64,000 nucleotides of DNA from Rhizobium sp. TH2 (GCF_024707525.1 NZ_CP062231.1:2418001-2482000), one strand, 5' to 3'. Shown: positions 43,143-52,565, counted from the first letter of the stretch. A program made the numbers and translations. Notes: generated by a model from the sequence alone, not told the origin.

Positions 43143-43631
43143 TCAAGGCTTCTTCGCAGATGCCGCGATTTGACCGCTCTCGATCATGTCGCCGGCGGCG
43201 ATTCCCAGCTTCTGCGCCGTGCCGGCATTGAGTTCGAGCACGAAGCGCACGGGATCGCGCGAATCGATGATCTCTTCGGAGAGCGGCATCGTGTCGGCCC
43301 TGACAAGCGCGATCCGGCCATCCGGCCCGATGAACAGCATGTCGAGCGGCAGATAGGTGTTCTTCATCCACATATAGATGCGCCGCGTCTCGCCGAAATC
43401 GAACAGCATGCCCTTGTCCGCAGCCATCTCGTCGCGGTTCATCAGCCCCTGTTGGCGCTGGTCGGCGGCAATCGCGAGTTCGACCGTGAATGGGAATTCC
43501 TTACCCGCCTTGGTGCGGATCACAAGCTTTTCGGTCTCGAAACCAGCCGAGAACGCCATGGCCGAGGCCAGAGCAAATAGAAAAAGCGCGGCAAGCGCGC
43601 TTTTATTGAGACGCTGCAAAGCACGACGCAT
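43143..43631 (-). CDS. DUF192 family secreted protein
   Basis: The 162-aa product has an N-terminal signal or anchor (about residues 10-30, SALAALFLFALASAMAFSAG) and a DUF192 domain: VELAIAADQRQQGLMNRDEM, GMLFDFGETRRIYMWMKNT-YLPLDMLFI. The function of DUF192 is unknown; it is usually periplasmic. It overlaps the cold-shock gene stop (TGATG) and is thus translated with it. Confidence 0.88.
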   Translation of the reverse strand: MRRALQRLNKSALAALFLFALASAMAFSAGFETEKLVIRTKAGKEFPFTVELAIAADQRQQGLMNRDEMAADKGMLFDFGETRRIYMWMKNTYLPLDMLFIGPDGRIALVRADTMPLSEEIIDSRDPVRFVLELNAGTAQKLGIAAGDMIESGQIAASAKKP

Positions 43632-44209
43632 CAGTGAGACCGGTTGCCCGGATTGATGATGTCAGGATGGATTTCGGCCGCCATCAGCCCCTTGTCGCCA
43701 TCGCCGAAGCGGACCAGCACACTCTGGCCGGGCCGGAGTTCTGTAATGCCGTAGCGGCGCAGCGTTTCCATGTGGATGAAGATGTCCTCGGTGCCCTCGC
43801 CGCGCGTCAGAAAACCAAAACCCTTGGTGCGGTTGAACCACTTGACGATCGCCCGCTCGAGCCCGCTCGACGGCGTGACCTGCACATGTGTCCGCACTGG
43901 CGGCATCTGTGAGGGATGCACGGCGGTGGATGTATCCATGGAGAGGATGCGAAACGCCTGATAGCCCCGATCGCGCCTCTGGACGAGCGCCACAACCCGC
44001 GTGCCTTCGAGGATCGTCTGGTAGCCGTCGCGGCGCAGGCAGGTTACGTGAAGGAGGATGTCGGCCTCGCCGTTATCGGGGATGATGAAGCCGAAGCCCT
44101 TGGCTACATCGAACCATTTGATGACGCCGGTGATTTCGAGGAGGTCAACCGGCTCGGCAGCCATGTCCTCGAAGAGGGAGATGCTCTTGGAAGAAATCCT
44201 ATCCGCCAT
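43631..44209 (-). CDS. Cold-shock protein with two cold-shock domains
   Basis: The 192-aa protein carries two cold-shock domains: domain 1 about residues 26-92 (GVIKWFDVAKGFGFIIPDNG, DILLH) and domain 2 about 117-183 (IVKWFNRTKGFGFLTRGEG, DIFIH), each with the RNA-binding KGFGF motif. Double-CSD proteins are typical of Hyphomicrobiales. It probably binds single-stranded nucleic acids. It is coupled to the DUF192 gene downstream. Confidence 0.92.
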   Translation of the reverse strand: MADRISSKSISLFEDMAAEPVDLLEITGVIKWFDVAKGFGFIIPDNGEADILLHVTCLRRDGYQTILEGTRVVALVQRRDRGYQAFRILSMDTSTAVHPSQMPPVRTHVQVTPSSGLERAIVKWFNRTKGFGFLTRGEGTEDIFIHMETLRRYGITELRPGQSVLVRFGDGDKGLMAAEIHPDIINPGNRSH

Positions 44210-44397
44210 ACTGTCTTGCCCCTACTACGCCACATACCGGTTAACTGATTCTTCACTCCTGAGATTAACATCCCGAAATGATACAGATGCAAGTCCCGGT
44301 AGCTAAAAAACCTATGGCTTGTGTTCGCATAAATGGCTTGCCTCAAGCTGGCTTTCTGTCCAGATTTGCGCCAAACATCAGCCAAAACGAGGACCCA

Positions 44398-44838
44398 ATG
44401 CGCTATCTCCATACGATGGTTCGCGTCACCGATATCGACGCCTCGCTCGACTTCTATTGCAACAAGATGGGGATGATCGAGGTCCGCCGCATCGAAAACG
44501 AGGCCGGCCGCTACACGCTGGTCTTCCTCGCGAGCTCCGACGATATCGACGCCGCCAAGGCGTCCGCCGCGCCGACCCTCGAGCTGACGTTCAACTGGGA
44601 CCCCGAGGACTATAGCGGCGGGCGCAACTTCGGTCATCTGGCTTACGAAGTCGATGATATCTATACCCTTTGCGCGTCGCTGCAGGAAAAGGGCGTCACC
44701 ATAAACCGGCCACCGCGTGACGGCAGGATGGCCTTCGTCCGCTCGCCAGACGGCATCTCGATCGAGATTTTGCAGAAGGGCGGAGCGCTGCCCCAGGCCG
44801 AACCGTGGCTTTCCATGCCGAATACGGGAAAGTGGTAA
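44398..44838 (+). CDS. gloA: Lactoylglutathione lyase (glyoxalase I)
   Basis: The 146-aa enzyme isomerises the glutathione hemithioacetal of methylglyoxal to S-lactoylglutathione. Metal-ligand positions appear intact: His5 (RYLHTMVRV), Glu (LELTFNWD region), His in FGHLAYEVDDI and Glu in GISIEIL. Length and pattern fit the single-domain bacterial enzyme. The start at 44398 (MRYLHTM) excludes an upstream non-family extension. It is divergent from the cold-shock gene. Confidence 0.93.
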   Translation: MRYLHTMVRVTDIDASLDFYCNKMGMIEVRRIENEAGRYTLVFLASSDDIDAAKASAAPTLELTFNWDPEDYSGGRNFGHLAYEVDDIYTLCASLQEKGVTINRPPRDGRMAFVRSPDGISIEILQKGGALPQAEPWLSMPNTGKW

Positions 44839-44900
44839 GCTTGGCAAAAGGCCCGGCTGCGACGGAACACGCTTTCGCCGCATTTGATACGCATCCAGTG

Positions 44901-44923
44901 CCGGGGCTTGGCGACAGCCCCGG
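44901..44923. terminator. Stem-loop after gloA
   Basis: CCGGGGCT/AGCCCCGG (44901-44908 and 44916-44923) with a 7-nt loop forms a strong hairpin 62 bp after gloA, but only AACTTGCTG follows, so it is a weak terminator candidate. Confidence 0.3.
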
Positions 44924-45089
44924 AACTTGCTGCAAACCCTGTTCATCGTAGCGGCGATCACGACAATTTTACCTTGGTTTACATTTTGCGATTTTCTGTC
45001 TAAACAGGGTCGCCGGGATGAAAATCATACAAATAGCGTGGGGACGGATTTTGCCAAGCGACCGGATCAGCACAGCCAAACCCGGACCT

Positions 45090-46457
45090 ATGCGTTACGT
45101 GCTTCTTGCCGCCACCATGCTCGGCCTCCATGGCTGCATGTCTTCTCCCGCCGACCAGCTTGCCCAGATCCAGACCACAGCCGCGACCCGTCCCGCCAAT
45201 CTCATCGAACTCGCCGCGCAGCAGAAAGCCGCCGCCAGCGAGGAGCAATCCGAGATCGCCAACCAGGCACACCAGGACGTCCGGTCGCTCGATTCCGCCG
45301 ACCTCGGGGTGACCGACGATGCGAGTGCGAACCAGAATCAGGGTCTGTTGACGCAGCCTAAGAACATCGCCGCAACGCAGAACAGCATCTATTCAACGCA
45401 GGACGGCAATTTTACCCAGCAAGGTCTTGTGCCCAAGACCGGCCGGTTGAAGGTCGAGCCCGGCACGGAAACCGTCGCCGCGACCAAATCCAGCATCTAC
45501 GCCAACAATTCCGTCGAAGCCGTCATTGCTGCCGACAGCCAGGCTGAGCAATCGGCCGCCGACGCGCTGCCGAGCTACGACAGCCTCGCCGAGCGAATGG
45601 CGGTGCCGATGCCCGATGCCAAGGACGTCGAGCAGGTGCAGGATGTCGCCATGGCCGATACCGAAATTCCGGTGCTCGACCCCAATCCGACGCTCAATGC
45701 GCTCGACACGGCCACCGGCCCGGATTCCGAGCTGGCCGCCGCCGATCCCGCGATTGCCGATCTCGATACGCTGCAGGCAAATCTTGCCGGGCCTGTCGCC
45801 GCGGAGATGGAAGAACAGCCCGAGAAAAAGCCGCTCACGCTCGCCGACCTCTTCCGCAAGAAGGATTCCAAGGATTTCGACGGCGACCGCTTCGCCAAGA
45901 AGAAGACGCTCACGCGCGGCATCCCCAACATGCAGACAGCGGCGCTCAGCGACAACGCGCTGCCCGGCGTCAACGTCAATGCCATGTTCCCGACGAACAG
46001 CATATCAGACGACGAGGAACACGAAGGCGACGACGAAGACGCGCCCGCCGGCCTGATGCAACTGGCTTCGCTGCCATCTATGACCCGCCTTTCTCCCAAC
46101 GGCCTTTATATCCAGACCGACAAGGTCGAGGTCCGTTGCCTGAGGCCGCAGCTTGTCGACCTGATCCACCAGGTCGAGAACCACTACAAGCGTCCCGCCA
46201 TCATCACGTCCGGCTTCCGTGATCGGCGCCACAACAGGCGTGCCGGCGGCGTACGCCATTCGCTGCACACGCTCTGTGCGGCAGCCGATATCCAGGTCCA
46301 GGGCGTCTCCAAGTGGGAACTCGCCGATTATCTCCGCTCGCTGCCGGGCCGTGGCGGCATCGGCACCTATTGCCATACGGAATCGGTGCATATCGATATC
46401 GGCAGCGAACGCGACTGGAACTGGCGCTGCCGCCGCAAAAAGCGCGCCCGCGGCTGA
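45090..46457 (+). CDS. Lipoprotein with C-terminal peptidase M15-type (DUF882-like) domain
   Basis: The protein of 455 aa starts MRYVLLAATMLGLHGC, a lipoprotein signal with lipobox Cys16. A long Ala/Asp/Glu/Gln-rich, low-complexity segment follows to about residue 330. The C-terminal 120 residues form a YcbK-like M15 domain: YIQTDKVEVRCLRPQLVDLI, KRPAIITSGFRD, GGVRHSLHTLCAAADIQV and CHTESVHIDIG with the metal-binding His/Asp residues. It probably trims peptidoglycan or is a relative of D,D-carboxypeptidases. A longer start at 45018 would add 24 residues; the signal favours 45090. Confidence 0.8.
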   Translation: MRYVLLAATMLGLHGCMSSPADQLAQIQTTAATRPANLIELAAQQKAAASEEQSEIANQAHQDVRSLDSADLGVTDDASANQNQGLLTQPKNIAATQNSIYSTQDGNFTQQGLVPKTGRLKVEPGTETVAATKSSIYANNSVEAVIAADSQAEQSAADALPSYDSLAERMAVPMPDAKDVEQVQDVAMADTEIPVLDPNPTLNALDTATGPDSELAAADPAIADLDTLQANLAGPVAAEMEEQPEKKPLTLADLFRKKDSKDFDGDRFAKKKTLTRGIPNMQTAALSDNALPGVNVNAMFPTNSISDDEEHEGDDEDAPAGLMQLASLPSMTRLSPNGLYIQTDKVEVRCLRPQLVDLIHQVENHYKRPAIITSGFRDRRHNRRAGGVRHSLHTLCAAADIQVQGVSKWELADYLRSLPGRGGIGTYCHTESVHIDIGSERDWNWRCRRKKRARG

Positions 46458-46588
46458 TATCCAGTCGTCGGGCCACCCGGCGCAATCCTCCCGGCCCAGC
46501 TATTCCATGCCTAAGTCATTGCCCTGATTTTGCTTTTTCGCATTTGGTGGATGCGGCTTATTTACCGGCGGAAATTCGGATTTTGCGC

Positions 46589-46617
46589 TTGCGGTGTGCA
46601 AACAAGCTGGCTATATA
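46589..46617 (+). promoter_or_regulatory. Promoter of first tRNA-Glu
   Basis: TTGCGG (46589-46594), 17-nt gap, TATATA (46612-46617); the tRNA starts 13 bp downstream of the -10 box. Confidence 0.6.
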
Positions 46618-46629
46618 CGCCCCGTTCGC

Positions 46630-46704
46630 GCGCCCTTCGTCTATCGGTTAGGACACCAGATTTTCATTCTGGGAAGAGGGGTTCGACTCCCCTAGGGCGT
46701 GCCA
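46630..46704 (+). tRNA. tRNA-Glu (anticodon TTC), copy 1
   Basis: The 75-nt gene has acceptor GCGCCCT/AGGGCGT (G-U at the end), stem CCAGA/TCTGG with loop TTTTCAT, anticodon TTC, T-loop GTTCGACTC, discriminator G and CCA. Confidence 0.97.
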
Positions 46705-46804
46705 ACCGTTTCTCCCCTTCAAAGAATATGAAATCGTTTGAACGCATTGCATGCGTTTCTTCATGTGATTTTGAAGATTCTGTGAAAATCCCGCGCCTGC
46801 CCGC

Positions 46805-46832
46805 TTGCGTGAATCGAATCCGCTGCTATAAG
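46805..46832 (+). promoter_or_regulatory. Promoter of second tRNA-Glu
   Basis: TTGCGT (46805-46810), 16-nt gap, TATAAG (46827-46832); the tRNA starts 19 bp downstream of the -10 box. Confidence 0.55.
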
Positions 46833-46850
46833 GGCGCCATCGAAGCGCAC

Positions 46851-46925
46851 GCGCCCTTCGTCTATCGGTTAGGACACCAGATTTTCATTCTGGGAAGAGG
46901 GGTTCGACTCCCCTAGGGCGTGCCA
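46851..46925 (+). tRNA. tRNA-Glu (anticodon TTC), copy 2
   Basis: The 75-nt sequence is identical over its whole length to copy 1 at 46630-46704; start positions are 221 bp apart. Flanks are not duplicated. Confidence 0.97.
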
Positions 46926-46957
46926 CTTCGATGATTTTCATGACATTGCGATGACGC

Positions 46958-46986
46958 TTGCAGCAGGCCTTGCGCTTGCTTATATT
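46958..46986 (+). promoter_or_regulatory. Promoter of third tRNA-Glu
   Basis: TTGCAG (46958-46963), 17-nt gap, TATATT (46981-46986); the tRNA starts 13 bp downstream of the -10 box. Confidence 0.6.
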
Positions 46987-46998
46987 CGCGTCCACCGC

Positions 46999-47073
46999 GC
47001 GCCCATCGTCTAGCGGTCAGGACACCGCCCTCTCACGGCGGGAACAGGGGTTCGATTCCCCTTGGGCGTACCA
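46999..47073 (+). tRNA. tRNA-Glu (anticodon CTC)
   Basis: The 75-nt gene has acceptor GCGCCCA/TGGGCGT, stem CCGCC/GGCGG with loop CTCTCAC, anticodon CTC, T-loop GTTCGATTC, discriminator A and CCA. It complements the two TTC isoacceptors to read GAG. Confidence 0.96.
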
Positions 47074-47078
47074 ATTTC

Positions 47079-48881
47079 TCACACAGCCTTCGCCGCATCC
47101 GTGATCCGGAACTGGATTCGCCGCGACCCCTGCCAGTAATCCGCGCTGAGCGACCCGGTAACATGCACCTGGTCGCCACGCGAGGAGAGCAGGAAGCGCC
47201 CGAGATCGGTATCGACGGCGCGGAAGGCCATGGCTTCGAGGCGCGCACCGTCCATCGCCTGCAGCGAAACGCGGATGTGGTTGGTGCCGACATAGCGGCA
47301 TTCCAGGATCCGATGGAACGGCAGTGCGAAGACCGGCTGCGGGTGGCCAGAACCGTAAGGCCCCGCTTTCTCCAACTGGTCGATCAAGTCGAACGTGGCA
47401 CCGGAGGCACCGAGCGCGCCATCGATATCGAGCATCTGGTCCTCGACAAGCTCCGACACCTGCTTGCCGGCCATCTCCTCGAAGAAGCTCCGCACACGGC
47501 CGAGATTGCCGCGCTCCACTGTCAGGCCGGCTGCCATGGCATGGCCGCCACCCTTGAGCAGGATCCCCTCGTCAACGGCAGCGCGCACCATGCGGCCCAT
47601 ATCGAAGCCCGGGATCGAGCGGCCCGAACCGGTGCCTTTTCCCGAGGGATCGAAGGCTATCGCAAAGGCTGGACGACTGAAGCGTTCCTTGAGGCGCGCC
47701 GCGATCAGCCCGACAATACCGGGATGCCACTTGTCGCGCGCCGTGACGATGACAGAGGCGCCCTCGCCCGTGCCGTATTCGGCCAGTGCCTCGGCCTCCG
47801 CCTCGGCCAGCATGATCTTCTCCATTTCCTGGCGCTCGCGATTGAGGTCGTCAAGTTTTGCCGCGATCTCGGCGGCCTTGCCGGCATCATCGATGGTCAG
47901 CAGGCGCGACCCAAGTGCCGCGTCACCGATCCGTCCACCGGCATTGATTCTAGGGCCAACGAGAAAGCCGAGATGATAGGGCGTCACCGGCCCGCCGATG
48001 CCTGCCTTGACGAAGAGCGCGGCCAGACCGGGATTGCTCATATGGCGGGCGGCGATCAACCCCTTCACCACATAAGCCCGGTTCAGGCCCTTGAGCGGCA
48101 CAACATCGCAGACCGTGGCCAGCGCCACGAGATCGAGCAGGGACAGAAGGTCGAGGCTCGCTGCACGGGGATCATTGCGTTGGCGCATCAGGCGGTGCAG
48201 TGCCACCAGCACGAGGAAGACGACGCCGGCGGCGCAGAGATGCCCCTGCCCCGACAGATCGTCCTCGCGGTTCGGATTGACCAGGGCATGCGCGATCGGC
48301 AGTTCATGGCCGACCTGATGGTGATCGATGACGACGACATCGATGTCGCGCGCCGCGGCCGCCGCCAGCGAGTCGATGCTGGTCGAACCGCAATCGACGG
48401 TGACGATGAGTTGCGCGCCATCATCGATCAACTGGTTGATCGCGGCTGGGTTCGGGCCATAGCCTTCGAAGATGCGGTCGGGGATATAGATCGTCGCCTC
48501 AAGGCCGAAATGCCAAAGGAAGCGGTAAAGCAAGGCCGCCGACGAAGCGCCATCGACATCGTAATCGCCGAAGATCGCGACATGCTCGCCCCTGTCGATG
48601 GCGCGCGCGATACGCTCGGCAGCCTTTTCGCAATCCGTGAGCGTATAGGGATCGGGCATGAGGTCACGGAGCGTCGGATCGAGGAAAGCCGGCGCATCGG
48701 CCACGCCAACGCCCCTGCCCGCGATCACCCGTGCGATCAATTCCGGCATTCCATGGGTCTGGGACATGGCGAGCGCGCGATTGAGCCCCGCCTGGTCGAG
48801 GCGCTGCTGCCAGCGCTGGCCGCTCACCGAGCGCTCGACACCGAGAAAGGCCCTTTCGACCGGATCAACGCGCTCGTTCAT
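47079..48881 (-). CDS. recJ: Single-stranded-DNA-specific exonuclease RecJ
   Basis: The 600-aa DHH-family 5'-3' exonuclease has motif I IFGDYDVDGASSAAL, VTVDCGSTS, motif III VIDHHQVGHELP, the DHHA1 motif (KGGGHAMAAGLTVE) and a C-terminal OB-fold. All Asp/His metal residues are present. It acts in recombination and repair. The start at 48881 (MNERVDPVERAF) is preferred over an in-frame start at 48899. Its 3' end is 5 bp from the convergent tRNA-Glu(CTC) gene. Confidence 0.96.
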   Translation of the reverse strand: MNERVDPVERAFLGVERSVSGQRWQQRLDQAGLNRALAMSQTHGMPELIARVIAGRGVGVADAPAFLDPTLRDLMPDPYTLTDCEKAAERIARAIDRGEHVAIFGDYDVDGASSAALLYRFLWHFGLEATIYIPDRIFEGYGPNPAAINQLIDDGAQLIVTVDCGSTSIDSLAAAAARDIDVVVIDHHQVGHELPIAHALVNPNREDDLSGQGHLCAAGVVFLVLVALHRLMRQRNDPRAASLDLLSLLDLVALATVCDVVPLKGLNRAYVVKGLIAARHMSNPGLAALFVKAGIGGPVTPYHLGFLVGPRINAGGRIGDAALGSRLLTIDDAGKAAEIAAKLDDLNRERQEMEKIMLAEAEAEALAEYGTGEGASVIVTARDKWHPGIVGLIAARLKERFSRPAFAIAFDPSGKGTGSGRSIPGFDMGRMVRAAVDEGILLKGGGHAMAAGLTVERGNLGRVRSFFEEMAGKQVSELVEDQMLDIDGALGASGATFDLIDQLEKAGPYGSGHPQPVFALPFHRILECRYVGTNHIRVSLQAMDGARLEAMAFRAVDTDLGRFLLSSRGDQVHVTGSLSADYWQGSRRIQFRITDAAKAV

Positions 48882-48941
48882 CTCAACTCCCCGCAACATA
48901 TTGAGAAGTAGGGATAAACACTAGCGAAGTCAAAGCCGCGC

Positions 48942-50264
48942 TCAGGCCGCCTTCGGCCGCTCGATACGGATCACCTGCGGCTCGCCGATCAGGTAGCCCT
49001 CGGTCTTGATCGCACCGACGGCGCGGCGAACAGATTGCTCTGTGGTCGCATGGGTAACCAGAATGATCGTCTGGCGTTCGGCCTTGTCGTCATGCTTCTT
49101 GGGGCGCTGAACGATGGATTCGAGCGAGATGGAATTCTCGGCCATCCGTGTAGCGACGCTGGCGAAGACGCCGGTGCGATCCTCGACCGTCAAGCGGATG
49201 AAATAGCCGCCTTCGTGGCTCTGGATTTCACCGCGCTTGTAGGGTGCAAGCTGTTTTGCCGGGCGGCCAAGGCTGGGCACGAGCTGCGCGCCGGGATGGC
49301 TCTTGGCGATGTCGGCGATGTCGCCCATCACGGCGGAAGCCGTCGCGTTACCGCCCGCACCGGGGCCGACCATCAAGAGCTCGCCGAGCACGTCGGATTC
49401 GATCGCCACGGCGTTGGTCACGCCATCGACCTGCGCGATCACCGAATCCTGCGGCACCATGGTCGGATGCACGCGCTGCTCGATGCCGGATGCCGTCTTC
49501 TGCGCCACGCCAAGCAGCTTGATGCGATAGCCCAGATCGGCCGCCGCCAAGATGTCATCGAGCGAGATATTGGTGATGCCTTCGAGATAGATATCGTCGG
49601 CCGCGATCTGCGTACCGAAGGCCAGCGTGGTCAGGATCGATAGCTTGTGGGCTGTGTCGTTACCCTCGATATCGAAGGCCGGATCGGCCTCGGCATAGCC
49701 AAGCCGTTGAGCTTCCTTGAGGCACGCCTCGAAGGTCAGGCCTTCCTTCTCCATCCGGGTCAGGATGTAGTTGCAGGTGCCGTTCATGATGCCGTAGACG
49801 CGGTTGACAGTGTTGCCGGTCAGCGACTCGCGAAGCGCCTTGATGACGGGAATGCCGCCAGCGACCGCCGCCTCGAAATTGAGGATCGCGCCGTTCTGTT
49901 CGGCCAAGCCGGCGAGTTCGACGCCATGCCTGGCGAGCAGCGCCTTGTTGGCGGTGACGACATGCAGGCCGCGCGACAATGCTGCCTTCACCGAGGAATA
50001 AGCGGGGTCGCCATTGCCACCCATAAGCTCCACGAAGACGTCGATATCGGCCGTGCGGGCGAGTTCGGTCGCATCGTCGAACCATTGGAAGTCGCTCGCA
50101 TCGAAGCCGCGATCACGGCTCCGATCGCGTGCCGACACAGCCACGACATCGATCGCCCGGCCGCAGGACACGGTCAGCAGTTCACTGCGCGTCTGGAGAA
50201 CCTTTATCAGCGCGGCACCAACGGTGCCCAAGCCTGCAATGCCTATTCTGAGGGCATCAGCCAT
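48942..50264 (-). CDS. hom: Homoserine dehydrogenase
   Basis: The 440-aa enzyme reduces aspartate semialdehyde to homoserine for threonine and methionine. It has the N-terminal nucleotide-binding IGIAGLGTVGAALIKVL, the catalytic EAAVAGGIPVIKAL region and a C-terminal ACT domain (about 360-435), the usual threonine-feedback module. An ATG at 50264 is preferred over a TTG at 50270. It follows an aminotransferase gene by 24 bp. Confidence 0.96.
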   Translation of the reverse strand: MADALRIGIAGLGTVGAALIKVLQTRSELLTVSCGRAIDVVAVSARDRSRDRGFDASDFQWFDDATELARTADIDVFVELMGGNGDPAYSSVKAALSRGLHVVTANKALLARHGVELAGLAEQNGAILNFEAAVAGGIPVIKALRESLTGNTVNRVYGIMNGTCNYILTRMEKEGLTFEACLKEAQRLGYAEADPAFDIEGNDTAHKLSILTTLAFGTQIAADDIYLEGITNISLDDILAAADLGYRIKLLGVAQKTASGIEQRVHPTMVPQDSVIAQVDGVTNAVAIESDVLGELLMVGPGAGGNATASAVMGDIADIAKSHPGAQLVPSLGRPAKQLAPYKRGEIQSHEGGYFIRLTVEDRTGVFASVATRMAENSISLESIVQRPKKHDDKAERQTIILVTHATTEQSVRRAVGAIKTEGYLIGEPQVIRIERPKAA

Positions 50265-50288
50265 ATTCAATTCCTGTTTCCGTAATGT

Positions 50289-51515
50289 TTATCTGGCGGA
50301 TTTCAGCGCGACAACGTTGTGGAGCGTCTCATCAGCCGTTCCGAAGAATTTCTTGATCGAGCGCGCGGCCTGCCGCAACCGGTGCTCGTTTTCGACCAGG
50401 GCAATGCGCACATAGTCATCGCCGTGCTCGCCGAATCCGATACCTGGTGCCACCGCCACATCGGCCTTCTCGATGAGCAGCTTGGAGAATTCGAGGCTGC
50501 CAAGATGGCGGAATTTTTCCGGCACCGGCACCCATGCAAACATCGAAGCCTTCGGCGCCGGGATATCCCAGCCGGCCCGGCCAAAACTCTCCACCATCAC
50601 GTCGCGACGGCGCTTGTAGACCTGCCGCACCTCGTCGATATGCTTGTCGGCGTCGGGATCGTTGAGCGCAGCACTCGCCGCCACCTGGATCGGCGTAAAG
50701 GCACCGTAATCGAGATAGGACTTCACCCGTGTCAGCGCCGAAATCAGCCGCTCGTTGCCGACGGCAAAGCCCATGCGCCAGCCGGCCATGGAGAAGGTCT
50801 TCGACATGGAGGTGAATTCGACCGCGACATCCATCGCGCCGGGCACCTGCAGAAGCGACGGCGGAGGGTTGCCGTCGAAATAGATTTCGGAATAGGCGAG
50901 ATCGGACAGCACGAAGATGCCGTGCTTCTTGGCGAAAGCGACCACGTCCTTGTAGAAATCGAGATCGACCACGGTCGCGGTTGGGTTCGATGGATAGCAG
51001 AGCACCATCGCGATCGGCTTGGGGATGGAATGGGCCACGGCGCGTTCCAGCGCCCGGAAGAACTCGGCATCCGGTTCGACCGGGATGGAGCGGATAACGC
51101 CGCCGACCATCAGGAACCCGAAGGCATGGATCGGATAGGACGGGTTCGGGCACAGCACCACGTCGCCCGGCGCGGTGATCGCCTGGGCCATGTTGGCAAA
51201 GCCCTCTTTGGAACCTAGCGTCGCGACAACCTGCGTGTCGGGATTGAGCTTGACGCCGAAGCGCCGCTCATAATAACCGGCCTGTGCGCGGCGCAGGCCG
51301 GGAATGCCCTTTGACGACGAGTAGCCATGGGTATCGGGCCGCTGCACAGACTCGACCAGCTTGTCGACGATCAGCTTGTTGGTCGGCAGGTCGGGATTGC
51401 CCATGCCCAGATCGATGATGTCGGCACCGGCCGCGCGCGCCTGGGCCTTCAAACGGTTGACCTGTTCGAAAACATAAGGCGGAAGGCGTCGGACCTTGTG
51501 AAACTCTTCCATCAT
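50289..51515 (-). CDS. PLP-dependent class I/II aminotransferase
   Basis: The 408-aa enzyme has DLGMGNPDLPTNKLIVDKL, CYPSNPTATV and the PLP-lysine motif SMSKTFSMAGWRMGF. It resembles alanine/aspartate-type aminotransferases of alphaproteobacteria, often labelled LL-diaminopimelate aminotransferase. With hom directly downstream (24 bp), a role in aspartate-family amino-acid metabolism is likely. The start may be the ATG at 51515 or at 51512. Confidence 0.9.
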   Translation of the reverse strand: MMEEFHKVRRLPPYVFEQVNRLKAQARAAGADIIDLGMGNPDLPTNKLIVDKLVESVQRPDTHGYSSSKGIPGLRRAQAGYYERRFGVKLNPDTQVVATLGSKEGFANMAQAITAPGDVVLCPNPSYPIHAFGFLMVGGVIRSIPVEPDAEFFRALERAVAHSIPKPIAMVLCYPSNPTATVVDLDFYKDVVAFAKKHGIFVLSDLAYSEIYFDGNPPPSLLQVPGAMDVAVEFTSMSKTFSMAGWRMGFAVGNERLISALTRVKSYLDYGAFTPIQVAASAALNDPDADKHIDEVRQVYKRRRDVMVESFGRAGWDIPAPKASMFAWVPVPEKFRHLGSLEFSKLLIEKADVAVAPGIGFGEHGDDYVRIALVENEHRLRQAARSIKKFFGTADETLHNVVALKSAR

Positions 51516-51616
51516 AGACCTCTTGGGCTAATAGCGGCATCACCGCGCCGCAAATCACGCTTTGCGTCCAAACGCCGGGAAAGGCAAGGGCAAAAAGGGC
51601 ATCCGCGACGGCTATA

Positions 51617-52249
51617 TTAGCGCTGCGCTTCCGTTGCCATCCGCATCGCAAAGCCGGCGAGCACGGTTCCCATCACCCAGCGCTGCACCAGCATCCAGGT
51701 CGGGCGGCTGGTCAGAAACACCGCGAGCGAGCCGGCGATCATGATCAGCACTGAGTTGACGGTCAGGCTGATGGCGATCTGCGTGAAGCCGAGCGCCAGC
51801 AGTTGCGTCATCACGCTTCCCGCGTCGGGATGTATGAACTGGGGCAGCAGTGACAGATACATGACCGCGACCTTCGGATTGAGCAGGTTGGTCACCAGTC
51901 CCATAGCCAGCAGTTTTCTCGGGCCGTCGGGCTTCAGTTCCCGGACCTGAAACGGCGACCGGCCACCGGGACGAACCACCTGCCACGCGAGATAGAGCAG
52001 GTATAGCGCGCCGGCGAAACGCAACGCGTCATAGGCATAGGGGACGGCGAGCATCAGCGACGTGATGCCGACAGCCGCCGAAAACATGTAGAAAAGAAAA
52101 CCAGCCCCGACGCCGATCAGGGAGATGAAAGCCGCGCCCCTGCCCTGGCTGATCGAACGCGAGACGAGATAGACCATGTTCGGACCCGGTGTGATCACCA
52201 TGCCGAATGCGATCAGCGAGAATGCGAGAAAGCTTGCGAGCGACGGCAT
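51617..52249 (-). CDS. LysE family translocator
   Basis: The 210-aa membrane protein has about six helices and the LysE/RhtB signature FGMVITPGPNMVYLVSRSI near residues 14-32, and TNLLNPKVAVMYLSLLPQF. Such proteins export amino acids, but the substrate is not known. The start at 52249 (MPSLASFLAFSL) is chosen; a longer frame to 52384 lies within the upstream lipoprotein gene. Confidence 0.88.
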   Translation of the reverse strand: MPSLASFLAFSLIAFGMVITPGPNMVYLVSRSISQGRGAAFISLIGVGAGFLFYMFSAAVGITSLMLAVPYAYDALRFAGALYLLYLAWQVVRPGGRSPFQVRELKPDGPRKLLAMGLVTNLLNPKVAVMYLSLLPQFIHPDAGSVMTQLLALGFTQIAISLTVNSVLIMIAGSLAVFLTSRPTWMLVQRWVMGTVLAGFAMRMATEAQR

Positions 52250-52253
52250 TCGA

Positions 52254-52565
52254 CTACTCCGTTGTCCGGCCCAGGGCCTGAAGTTCCTCGACGCGGCGCC
52301 TGTATTCCGCTTCCGAGACCGTTCCCGCCTTGCGCTGGCGCGCAAGCGCAGAGAGCTGCGTCTCCATCCGCGCGGCGTCCTCATCCGTCATCTGCGGCAT
52401 GGCCGAGTCGAGCGGCTTGGAGAAATCGGGATACCTGTCCGATTGGACCGGCCGATGATCCACAGGATGCACTGTCTCTGTCCGCGACGCGCTGGAGCAG
52501 GCGACCAGCCCAGTGGAGAACACCGCAAGTGCGATCAGGTTTTTGAGGGTCCGTGCGGAGGGCAT
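52254..52565 (-). CDS. Small lipoprotein with SHOCT-like C-terminus
   Basis: The 103-aa product has a lipoprotein signal (LIALAVFSTGLVAC, lipobox LVAC with Cys23) and a C-terminal helical segment ARQRKAGTVSEAEYRRRVEEL resembling a SHOCT oligomerisation motif. It sits 4 bp upstream of the LysE gene on the same strand. The longer frame to 52673 is rejected because it lacks signal character. Its function is unknown. Confidence 0.75.
   Translation of the reverse strand: MPSARTLKNLIALAVFSTGLVACSSASRTETVHPVDHRPVQSDRYPDFSKPLDSAMPQMTDEDAARMETQLSALARQRKAGTVSEAEYRRRVEELQALGRTTE

Noticed and set aside
46630..46925. Identical 75-bp direct repeats considered as attachment sites of an integrated element
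   Set aside because: They are two complete tRNA-Glu genes; only 146 bp lie between them, with no integrase or cargo.
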